The notes beneath the pieces were generated by a model. That model did not search any database and had not been told where the DNA came from. It saw only the letters and a program-made list of their open reading frames with translations. From contig JAKAEP010000008.1 in the NCBI GenBank assembly GCA_021818265.1, forward strand, positions 1 to 43,388: a stretch of DNA of 43,388 nt, given 5' to 3'. Made by a program: the position numbers and the translations under genes. Origin of the DNA: Actinomycetes bacterium. Its GTDB lineage: Bacteria; Actinomycetota; Acidimicrobiia; Acidimicrobiales; RAAP-2. Each line of letters opens with the position of its first letter. The first letter of the stretch is position 1. Of this stretch, positions 37,749 to 43,078 are shown piece after piece.

Positions 37749-39413
37749 GTGGGTCGACGGCTCGAGCGGCGGGCGCTCCTCGTCGCGGCCCTGGCCCTCG
37801 CCTCGTTCGCGTACCCGGCGCTCGCGAGCGACGCCGCGCGCACCCCCGGGGGCACCAACGAGAACGGCCACACCCTGCTCGTCTCCCTGCCGGGGCCCTT
37901 CTCGGGCTGCACCTACCTCGACCGGGCCGCCACCGCCAGCGACGACGCCCTGAACGACCTGGTGACCCCGTCGGCCTTCACGACGCTGCCCACGGGGGTG
38001 CTCGTGGGCGCCGGCGGGCCGATAGCCTCGGCCGAGCTGACCTCGCTCTCGCCCGAGACGGTGCGCTACAGCGTCGCCCCCCACCAGCGCTGGAGCGACG
38101 GTCGGGCCTTCAGCGCCCGGGACCTCGTGGCGTGGTGGCACCGGGCCCGCCAGCTCTCGAGCGTGGCGAGCGACGGCTACCGGGCGATCGCCTCGATGCG
38201 GGTCTCGGACCACGGGCTCACCGCGACGGCCGTCTTCGCCCACCCCTACGCGACCTGGACGCTGCTGTTCCGCGACGTGGAGGCCCCCACGGCGAGCGCC
38301 GGCTGCTCGATCGCGGCCTTCGCGGCGCGCCCGACGCTCGGGCCCTACGAGGTGGCGAGCGCCACGCCCAACCGGGTCGTGCTCACGATGAACCCCCACT
38401 GGCCCCTCGACCCGAACCGGTTCGGGCGGGTGGTCGTCACCACCTCGCGGGTCCTGCCCAAGAGCGCCTCGTCCCTGTACGCCGCGTTCTCCACGACGGT
38501 CAACCAGGCCGAGGTGCTCGCGACCACCTCGGACCCGGCGGTCTCGAGCCGGATCGGCTCGGCGTCGGGGATCGAGGAGATGACCCTCTCGCCGCGCAGC
38601 GCCGTGACGGCCCCGATCGCCGTGCGCGAGGCGCTCAGCTGGTCGATCGTGCGCCAGGGACTCATCGACGCGATCTACGGCTCCTACACCTACGAGCCGG
38701 CGGCCGCCCAGTCGGCCCTCTACTCCCAGGGCCAGGCGCAGTACCCGGGGTTCGGGGGGACGAACCCGGCGAACACCACGACCACCACCACGATCCCCGA
38801 CGCCGCGACCAACGGCCTGCACGACTGCCCGGCCTGCGCGGTCCAGGTCCTCTCGGCCAACGGCTACGCCCAGGGCGCCCACGCCTGGTACACCCCCCAG
38901 GGCCGGCGCCTCGTCGTGCGCCTGGCGATCGGCCCGAGCCACCTCGACCACTCGGTCGCCTACCTCATCGAGCGGGACTGGGCGCACCTCGGGATCGCCG
39001 CCACCTCGGTCCCCGAGCCCACCGAGGTCGCCACGGCCCGTGCCGTGGCGGCCGGCCGGGCCGACGCCGGGGTCCTCGTGCGCCCGACCATCGAGGGTCC
39101 GTCGTACACGGCGCGCTCCTTCGTCGGCCCGGCCTATCCCGACACCTACCCGTCGGGGGTGCGACTCGCCGGAGTGGTCGACCTCTTCAACACGGCCATA
39201 GCCAACTTCAACCCCGCGACGGCCACGGCGTCCTGGCTCAACCTCGACCGCGACGTCATGGGCCTCTTCTGGGTGCGCCCCCTGTTCACGCCGCCCTCGC
39301 TCGAGGTCTGGTCGACGCAGCTCTCGGTGGTGGCCCCGACCTTCAGCGCGCCGAGCTTCCTCGACCAGGTGCCCACCTGGACGGTGGTCCCGCCCACGAC
39401 GACCGGGTCGTAG
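37749..39413 (+). CDS. Family-5 solute-binding protein (orphan, secreted)
   Basis: The 554-residue protein starts with a basic N-region and a hydrophobic core ending near AYPALA-SDA, a signal peptidase I-like site. There is no lipobox cysteine, unusual for a Gram-positive binding protein. The body has the SBP_bac_5 pattern: RYSVAPHQRWSDGRAFSARDLVAWWHRAR (about 98-126), VREALSWSIVRQGLIDAIYG (about 297-316), and later YLIERDWAHLGI. A Thr run (NTTTTTT) sits near residue 345. The family binds oligopeptides or related ligands for ABC import. It follows secG by 5 bp and is far from the dpp operon, which lacks a binding protein; pairing of the two is inference. A role unconnected with transport is possible. 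Confidence 0.8.
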   Translation: MGRRLERRALLVAALALASFAYPALASDAARTPGGTNENGHTLLVSLPGPFSGCTYLDRAATASDDALNDLVTPSAFTTLPTGVLVGAGGPIASAELTSLSPETVRYSVAPHQRWSDGRAFSARDLVAWWHRARQLSSVASDGYRAIASMRVSDHGLTATAVFAHPYATWTLLFRDVEAPTASAGCSIAAFAARPTLGPYEVASATPNRVVLTMNPHWPLDPNRFGRVVVTTSRVLPKSASSLYAAFSTTVNQAEVLATTSDPAVSSRIGSASGIEEMTLSPRSAVTAPIAVREALSWSIVRQGLIDAIYGSYTYEPAAAQSALYSQGQAQYPGFGGTNPANTTTTTTIPDAATNGLHDCPACAVQVLSANGYAQGAHAWYTPQGRRLVVRLAIGPSHLDHSVAYLIERDWAHLGIAATSVPEPTEVATARAVAAGRADAGVLVRPTIEGPSYTARSFVGPAYPDTYPSGVRLAGVVDLFNTAIANFNPATATASWLNLDRDVMGLFWVRPLFTPPSLEVWSTQLSVVAPTFSAPSFLDQVPTWTVVPPTTTGS

Positions 39414-39431
39414 GCGACGCGGGCCGTCGGC

Positions 39432-39437
39432 TAGAAT
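39432..39437 (+). promoter_or_regulatory. -10 element TAGAAT for tRNA-Leu(GAG)
   Basis: TAGAAT lies 10 nt before the tRNA acceptor stem. Transcription from about 39444 gives a short 5' leader for RNase P. Confidence 0.5.
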
Positions 39438-39447
39438 GTGATCCCAC

Positions 39448-39534
39448 GTCGGAGTGGCGGAATAGGCAGACGCGCCAGCTTGAGGGGCTGGTGCCCGAAA
39501 GGGCGTGTGGGTTCAAGTCCCGTCTCCGACACCA
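39448..39534 (+). tRNA. tRNA-Leu (anticodon GAG)
   Basis: Acceptor stem GTCGGAG pairs with CTCCGAC (39524-39530). The anticodon arm CCAGC-TTGAGGG-GCTGG gives anticodon GAG for CUC/CUU leucine codons. A long variable arm (GCCC-GAAA-GGGC) and the T-arm GGTTCAAGTCC confirm class II. Unlike the other tRNA-Leu in the window, CCA is encoded (39532-39534). Its 3' end is the sequence duplicated in the downstream repeats, so it is the likely integration target of the islet. Confidence 0.96.
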
Positions 39535-39539
39535 ACAAC
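39523..39539. repeat. tRNA 3'-end core (candidate attachment core)
   Basis: The 17 bases from the 3' end of tRNA-Leu(GAG) through CCA and five further bases recur exactly at 41014-41030. The first 13 bases also recur at 39593-39605. This is the pattern left by tRNA-directed site-specific integration. Confidence 0.6.
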
Positions 39540-39552
39540 GCCGAGTCATCCC

Positions 39553-39605
39553 GCGAGCCGCCAGTGAGGGGTAGCGGAGTCGTCTACTCGCGTCTCCGAC
39601 ACCAA
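39553..39605. repeat. 53-bp direct repeat, copy A
   Basis: Begins GCGAGCCGCCAGT and ends with the tRNA 3' core TCTCCGACACCAA. It matches copy B (40974-41026) at about 45 of 53 positions. It can fold: GCGAG (39553-39557) with CTCGC (39587-39591), and CCGC (39558-39561) with GCGG (39574-39577). Differences between the copies avoid breaking these stems. Confidence 0.7.
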
Positions 39606-39684
39606 AGAATGGTGGGTCCCGCGCAGACGCCCATTTCGTTGTGCGATTGTCCTGCCTCGGGCGGCTCCCAACGTCTCGCAGCGC

Positions 39685-39963
39685 TCACTCGATCTCAGAG
39701 TCCTGCAACTGGTAGCCCGGGGCGAGCTCATCGAACCGGGCCTCGGGGTCGATAACTTCACCGCCGGCAAGGTACGAGAAAAGCCTCTCGGCGTGTAGGT
39801 GCAATCCCGCCCCGTAAAAGGCCAGGGGCCCCATCGGTAGTCGTCCAACCTCTGCAATCAGCCACGGCGACCCTTGATCTGCGCTGAGGGTCACGTCGAG
39901 CGTCGCGTCAAGGGGGACACCGCGGCCCCTCTTCCACGACTCGTCGGTCTCCCGCTTGTTCAC
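39685..39963 (-). CDS. Small hypothetical protein of the islet (92 aa)
   Basis: I do not recognise this product. It begins MNKRETDESWKRGRG, a basic hydrophilic N-terminus, and continues with WLIAEVGRLPMGPLAFYGAGLHLHAERLF, moderately hydrophobic, then an acidic tail. No signal peptide is evident. GTG 39963 is preceded directly by an in-frame TGA, so it cannot be longer. Base composition is intermediate between the secreted-protein gene and the chromosome. No Shine-Dalgarno is visible; TTATGA just upstream is a weak -10 candidate. It may be a gene fragment carried by the islet. Confidence 0.4.
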   Translation of the reverse strand: MNKRETDESWKRGRGVPLDATLDVTLSADQGSPWLIAEVGRLPMGPLAFYGAGLHLHAERLFSYLAGGEVIDPEARFDELAPGYQLQDSEIE

Positions 39964-39983
39964 TCATAATCGGTCGGGCGCTT

Positions 39984-40033
39984 TGAATCGCCCTGGGTTG
40001 GCTGGAGGCTCTGACCTGCTCCAGGGCGATTCA
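39984..40033. repeat. 13-bp perfect inverted repeat in the islet
   Basis: TGAATCGCCCTGG (39984-39996) and CCAGGGCGATTCA (40021-40033) are exact inverted repeats 24 nt apart. A nested CTGGAG (40002-40007) and CTCCAG (40019-40024) would form a competing pair. No T-run follows on either strand, so it is not an ordinary terminator. It lies between the two divergent islet genes and could be an operator, recombination site or structured RNA. Confidence 0.7.
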
Positions 40034-40084
40034 GCGAGATACGGCGCTGCTGACGCTTCTTCGGACTTCCTAGAGAGTGGTTCA

Positions 40085-40105
40085 CTGGAGCAACACAGAC
40101 TCCAG
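40085..40105. promoter_or_regulatory. Dyad CTGGAG-N9-CTCCAG upstream of the islet promoter
   Basis: CTGGAG at 40085-40090 and CTCCAG at 40100-40105 form a dyad ending 3 bp before the -35 element. The same half-sites occur with an 11-nt spacer at 40002-40024. The position suits an activator or repressor site. Function is inferred from position only. Confidence 0.4.
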
Positions 40106-40108
40106 ACA

Positions 40109-40137
40109 TTGACAACACCGTCCCACGTTTCTATGGT
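40109..40137 (+). promoter_or_regulatory. Consensus-like sigma70 promoter of the islet gene
   Basis: TTGACA (40109-40114) and TATGGT (40132-40137) are 17 bp apart, the best -35/-10 pair in the window and unlike the -35-poor, leaderless promoters of the chromosome around it. Transcription should begin near 40144, giving a leader of about 59 nt. Confidence 0.75.
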
Positions 40138-40140
40138 GAA

Positions 40141-40179
40141 GGGAGCGCAAGGGCCTGAAGGCCGCTCCCCGGGGGAGCG
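40141..40179 (+). promoter_or_regulatory. Hairpin leader before the secreted-protein gene
   Basis: CGCTCCC (40163-40169) can pair with GGGAGCG on either side: 40141-40147 or 40173-40179. The downstream hairpin (loop CGG) lies wholly in the predicted leader, 12 nt before the SD. The upstream alternative is only partly transcribed if the start is at 40144. It may protect the mRNA or control initiation; I recognise no known riboswitch class. Confidence 0.45.
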
Positions 40180-40202
40180 ACCGAATCGATGAGGAGGCCA
40201 TC

Positions 40203-40754
40203 ATGAAGGTGAAGCGTCTTGTCGGAGTGTTGGGAGTGAGCATTGCACTCGCAGCTCCAAGCCTTGCAGTAGCGAGTACCGCTGGTGCAGCGCCCGGAGG
40301 ATCCGTAGCACGTTATGAGTTGTTGACATTCACGGTGACACTGAACACGGGCAACGTGTACGTGCACAAATTCAAGGCGGTTCTGAATACGGGAAGCGGC
40401 ACGTTCATGGGCGTGGGTACGAATACATCTGACAACAGCAAGTACGAGACCATATCCGGCACGTACTCAAACGGATACCTCACCTATGTGGCTACTCAGT
40501 ACAATTCTTCAGACCCATTGTCAGGCGCCCAGGTGACTTGGTGGACCGACAGTCCCGTGCCAATTGTCGACGGAACCGGAACCGGAGCCGCTACCGGCAG
40601 TGCGTACTTCAGCAACTCTCCTATTGCGGTGTCCGACCTCACGGTGGTCCCGAACCACGGCACCTTTGTGAGCATGTATCCAGGAATGGCGAGCGCAATG
40701 TCCTGCATTGGGATGCCTGTCAACGCCGTATCCGGTGACTGCACTCTGAGTTAG
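40203..40754 (+). CDS. Secreted hypothetical protein, cargo of the islet
   Basis: The 183-residue product has a classic signal peptide (MKVKRLVGVLGVSIALAAPS core, AxA-type site near STAGAA-PGG). The mature part, about 150 residues, is rich in Thr, Ser, Gly and Asn, looks beta-stranded (LLTFTVTLNTGNVYVHKFKA; GTYSNGYLTYVATQY) and ends with two cysteines (SCIG...GDCTLS) that could form a disulfide. I do not recognise a family. GAGGAGG lies 5 nt before the ATG, the strongest SD in the window. Codon use includes ATA, AAT, TCA and TTG, rare in the neighbours, and G+C is near 50-53%, indicating transfer. It has its own promoter, leader hairpin and terminator, so it is expressed as a stand-alone unit. 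Confidence 0.85.
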   Translation: MKVKRLVGVLGVSIALAAPSLAVASTAGAAPGGSVARYELLTFTVTLNTGNVYVHKFKAVLNTGSGTFMGVGTNTSDNSKYETISGTYSNGYLTYVATQYNSSDPLSGAQVTWWTDSPVPIVDGTGTGAATGSAYFSNSPIAVSDLTVVPNHGTFVSMYPGMASAMSCIGMPVNAVSGDCTLS

Positions 40755-40801
40755 ATGCGAAGGCACCACGTGCGGTAGGCGTCGATAGCTGTATACGCGA
40801 T

Positions 40802-40847
40802 GCGACCCCCTTGCTTCGGCCCCTAGACGTCGAAGCATGGGGGTCGC
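40802..40847 (+). terminator. Intrinsic terminator after the secreted-protein gene
   Basis: GCGACCCCC (40802-40810) pairs with GGGGGTCGC (40839-40847), and after one T-T mismatch TGCTTCG (40812-40818) pairs with CGAAGCA (40831-40837). TTCATTT follows. It is a long, near-perfect stem with a T-rich tail, the only textbook intrinsic terminator seen in the window. Confidence 0.8.
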
Positions 40848-40862
40848 TTCATTTCTGAGGGC

Positions 40863-40877
40863 GCTACAAGATGTAGC
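40863..40877. repeat. Small perfect hairpin, GCTACA-AGA-TGTAGC
   Basis: A 6-bp inverted repeat with a 3-nt loop, 15 bases after the terminator. The 40848-40973 stretch otherwise holds no gene. A loose third likeness to the direct repeat begins at about 40876 (GCGAGCCAGTGAG) but is too degenerate to call. Confidence 0.3.
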
Positions 40878-40973
40878 GAGCCAGTGAGCGGTTGCGCGGC
40901 AGTTCTTCGTGAGATTCTCTACTCGAAGGTCGGTGAGCTCGCCCCTCCGGCACTAACGCCGGCTAGGCAGTCT

Positions 40974-41026
40974 GCGAGCCGCCAGTGGGTTGTAGCGGAC
41001 CCGTCTATTCGTATCTCCGACACCAA
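40974..41026. repeat. 53-bp direct repeat, copy B
   Basis: Begins GCGAGCCGCCAGT and runs into the tRNA-derived core, whose match to the tRNA end continues to 41030 (17 exact bases). Stem positions are GCGAG (40974-40978) with TTCGT (41008-41012), where two C-to-T changes relative to copy A leave G-U pairs, and CCGC (40979-40982) with GCGG (40995-40998), unchanged. Confidence 0.7.
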
Positions 41027-41275
41027 CAACTGGCTGTTTACCCGTGCGCCGCAAGTGTGATGGTGGCCTGAAGCACCTGGTGCCGTCCCCATATGAAGCG
41101 ACGGCTTGCCTCGCGACAGCGGAGCGCACCCAAGTGCCCTTCCGTTAGGGGCCCCTCTGAAGATGAGGGCCACGCCTCGGGGTACAGAGAGTCCACGATC
41201 GCTCGTGCACTTCCCGTGCTCCAGTCAGTTCAGTGGGGTCCACGTCACAGCATCTGCGCCTGGCACACTGGCTCA

Positions 41276-41797
41276 ATGCCCGCCGAGCAGATGTCTGCGC
41301 GTCTTCTCTTGCTCGCGGCTGCTCTCTTCGCGAGTCTGGCCCTGGCGTCATGCACTCACGCACCGGTGGCGTCAGCGCGCCATTCGTCAGAGCAGGGACC
41401 GGACCTGCTCACCGAGAGGCAGGATCCGAGGAGTGCACACCGCCTCCTCCTTATCGCCCGGGCTTTCAATGACTCCTTCCAGCAGAATCGCGACGCCCCG
41501 GTCTACGGTCGCTGGGACGAGGCAAGCCGTTCGATTATCACCGAGGCGGCGTACGTGCGCCGGCACCGCGAGTGCCCGAACGACCCGAAGACCCCCGTGG
41601 ACACCTGGGGCGTCTCGCGCGGACCGGGCGGAGCGTGGCTGGTCCACTACTCCGTCGGCGGTCAGCAACTGACGGATTGGTGGTACTACGTCAACGGCCG
41701 TTTCGTGTTCGACCTCGCCCGGTCGAATCCTTCGGCGGTCGCCCTCTATCGGGCGCCCCCCGCCCGCTACTTCCAGTTGACCGGCTGCGGGTCGTGA
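41276..41797 (+). CDS. Putative lipoprotein, NTF2-like in outline
   Basis: The 173-residue protein has a short n-region, a hydrophobic core LLLLAAALFASLALASC and a lipobox LASC with the lipidated cysteine at about residue 26, so it should be a membrane-anchored extracellular lipoprotein. The mature part has a helix with IARAFNDSFQQNRDAPVYGRWD and strands GAWLVHYSVGGQQLTDWWYYVNGRFVFDL, which resembles small NTF2-like or uncharacterised actinobacterial lipoproteins; no family is assigned. ATG 41276 or the in-frame ATG 41291 could be the start; the longer upstream frame would lack a proper signal peptide. It lies just outside the distal repeat, and nothing else is seen in the 41031-41275 gap. 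Confidence 0.7.
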   Translation: MPAEQMSARLLLLAAALFASLALASCTHAPVASARHSSEQGPDLLTERQDPRSAHRLLLIARAFNDSFQQNRDAPVYGRWDEASRSIITEAAYVRRHRECPNDPKTPVDTWGVSRGPGGAWLVHYSVGGQQLTDWWYYVNGRFVFDLARSNPSAVALYRAPPARYFQLTGCGS

Positions 41798-41849
41798 ACG
41801 CGGGGCCATCCGACACCAGGAAGGGCTCGGTGGCGGCGAGCCGGCTCTG

Positions 41850-42932
41850 CTAAGCGCGACCCACGGTGACCGCCAGGGTCACACCTTCGCCCGGGAGGGA
41901 CATCTCCTCGAGTACGAGGCGAAACGAGGCGTCCCCGAGGGCGACCACGGTGCTCGCGGCCGTGGTCGAGCGAGTGGAAACGGTGAAGCCTCGGGCCTCC
42001 AATCGGGTCACGTAGTCCCCGAGGGCGTGGGCTGAGGGTTCGGTGAGAAGGACGTACCACTTCGTCGCGCTCAGGTGGGTCGCGCTCATGATCGAGCCCG
42101 GTGGCGGGGGGACGGCGGAGGGGAATCCCGCGGGGAGTCGCCCGGAGACGGTCGACGGGCTCGGCGGGACGGTCGTCGACGGCGGGGCGGCCGCCGAGCC
42201 CTTGGGCGGGGTGATCGTCCCGACTCGGCCGATCGAGGTGACGGTGAACGTCTCGGTTTTCCCGCGCAGTCCGAGGGCGCCCGCGGTCGAGCCTCCGGTG
42301 ACGCCCTCGGTGAGCGACAGGAGAGGGCCGCGCCGACTCACGCAGGCCCGGACGGCGAGGGCGAAGACCCCTTGGGAGGCCGTCGGGGTCCTCAGCTCGT
42401 ACAGCGTTCCCCGCTGACCCGCGACTCGGCAGTTCCCGACGGTGGTGACCCGCACGCCCGTGACGTGCAGCGCGTCCACGAGGTTCTGAGCCCACGCGCG
42501 CTCGCCGTTGAGGTGAGTGAGGCCCTCGGGCGTCTTGAAGGTGACCGGCTCGACGCGCGAGAGGCCCTTGACGAGGGAGTACCCGCGCCCACCCACGTCG
42601 TAGGTGGTGACCGTGGGAGCGTGCGGCGTGACGGTGACCGAGAGCGCCCAGTCCGTCGGCCCGTGGACCCGTCCGACGGCGGTCTCGTCGGACGGTGACC
42701 CGAAGGCGTAGGAGAAGGCGTAGTCGATCAGACCACCGAGGCGCGCAACCCTGAGCGGGCTGTGCGCGGCGCGAGCGAGCGGGGACAGCGCGACGGGGGT
42801 CCGTGCGGAGCCGTCCACACCTGACGCGCCGACGGGGGCCGAGCCGACCGAGGCGACGAGGAGGGACAGCCCCACCCCGGCGACGGACAACCAGGACGCC
42901 GAAGGCGACGCGACGTGGCGTCGAGGGAGCAC
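41850..42932 (-). CDS. Secreted hypothetical protein (360 aa)
   Basis: I do not recognise a family. The protein has an N-terminal signal peptide (ASWLSVAGVGLSLLVASVGS, cleavage likely near VGASG) and a first domain of about 190 residues with two cysteines (GNCRVAG and RACVSRR) that may form a disulfide. A Pro/Ser/Thr-rich linker follows (AAPPSTTVPPSPSTVSGRLP, about residues 247-266). A C-terminal alpha/beta module has TKWYVLLTEPSAHALGDYVTRLEARGFTV and ends in VTLAVTVGRA. The arrangement suggests an exported cell-surface protein. GTG 42932 lies 6 nt after a reverse-strand TAGGGT, giving a leaderless start. It converges on the lipoprotein gene with a 52-bp gap. Confidence 0.75.
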   Translation of the reverse strand: MLPRRHVASPSASWLSVAGVGLSLLVASVGSAPVGASGVDGSARTPVALSPLARAAHSPLRVARLGGLIDYAFSYAFGSPSDETAVGRVHGPTDWALSVTVTPHAPTVTTYDVGGRGYSLVKGLSRVEPVTFKTPEGLTHLNGERAWAQNLVDALHVTGVRVTTVGNCRVAGQRGTLYELRTPTASQGVFALAVRACVSRRGPLLSLTEGVTGGSTAGALGLRGKTETFTVTSIGRVGTITPPKGSAAAPPSTTVPPSPSTVSGRLPAGFPSAVPPPPGSIMSATHLSATKWYVLLTEPSAHALGDYVTRLEARGFTVSTRSTTAASTVVALGDASFRLVLEEMSLPGEGVTLAVTVGRA

Positions 42933-42938
42933 CGGACC

Positions 42939-42944
42939 ACCCTA
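42939..42944 (-). promoter_or_regulatory. -10 element TAGGGT for the 360-aa secreted protein
   Basis: Reverse-strand TAGGGT with 6 nt to GTG 42932, another exact instance of the leaderless spacing. Confidence 0.5.
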
Positions 42945-43020
42945 ATAGCGGCACTCGTCGGGCTTCGGGACGCGCGTCGGCGACGATGGGTGGCGGCCCT
43001 CGCGCGAGTCCGGTCGAGTC

Positions 43021-43050
43021 GACGATCGCCGCGAGGCCGCGGCGATCGTC
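43021..43050. promoter_or_regulatory. 12-13-bp inverted repeat between divergent promoters
   Basis: GACGATCGCCGC (43021-43032) and GCGGCGATCGTC (43039-43050) are exact inverted repeats; one further G-C pair leaves a 4-nt loop. It lies between two divergent -10 elements, 16 bp upstream of the TACGGT for the YdeI-like gene, where an operator would be expected. No T-run follows. Confidence 0.5.
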
Positions 43051-43066
43051 CGGACCGGCCCGGCTG

Positions 43067-43072
43067 TACGGT
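43067..43072 (+). promoter_or_regulatory. -10 element TACGGT for the YdeI-like gene
   Basis: TACGGT, then 6 nt, then ATG 43079. Same hexamer and spacing as coaE. Confidence 0.5.
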
Positions 43073-43078
43073 GGCGCG

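Larger units (their letters stand above)
39540..41030. mobile_element. Putative tRNA-Leu-linked genomic islet, integrase-less
   Basis: Between the tRNA core (39523-39539) and its distal copy (41014-41030) lies a segment with clearly lower G+C: two 60-base lines counted in the secreted-protein gene have 30 and 32 G+C, against 44 in a fab-cluster line. It holds two imperfect 53-bp direct repeats (39553-39605 and 40974-41026), a small reverse gene, several inverted repeats and one expression unit. No integrase or recombinase is encoded, so it would be a remnant or be moved in trans. Boundaries are inferred from the repeats. Confidence 0.5.

Noticed and set aside
39343..39549. A short reverse frame reading ...CRRRDLNPHAL... 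across tRNA-Leu(GAG).
   Set aside because: This kind of peptide is the known false translation of the antisense of a tRNA gene.
39984..40033. An intrinsic terminator at the 13-bp inverted repeat.
   Set aside because: No T-run follows on either strand, and it lies upstream of both islet genes rather than at a 3' end.
40141..40200. A known riboswitch in the islet leader.
   Set aside because: The leader is under 60 nt and shows no conserved core of the c-di-GMP, c-di-AMP, cobalamin or SAM classes that I recognise; only simple hairpins.
40876..40930. A third copy of the 53-bp repeat.
   Set aside because: Only GCGAGCCAGTGAG and CTCTACTCG are similar and the middle needs gaps, so the match is too weak to count.
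39523..41030. A CRISPR array at the repeated tRNA ends.
   Set aside because: Only two or three copies, with irregular spacing of 70 and over 1,400 bases and no cas genes.
39546..41173. Two reverse frames that share the peptide LVSE-R-D-SAT-HWRLA at both direct repeats.
   Set aside because: The likeness follows from the DNA repeat itself; the substitutions are not mostly silent, and the rest of the frames is unrelated, so a protein family is not supported.
41841..41850. GAGCCGGCTC as a terminator between the lipoprotein and the 360-residue protein genes.
   Set aside because: A 10-base palindrome with no loop and no T-run; not enough to call.
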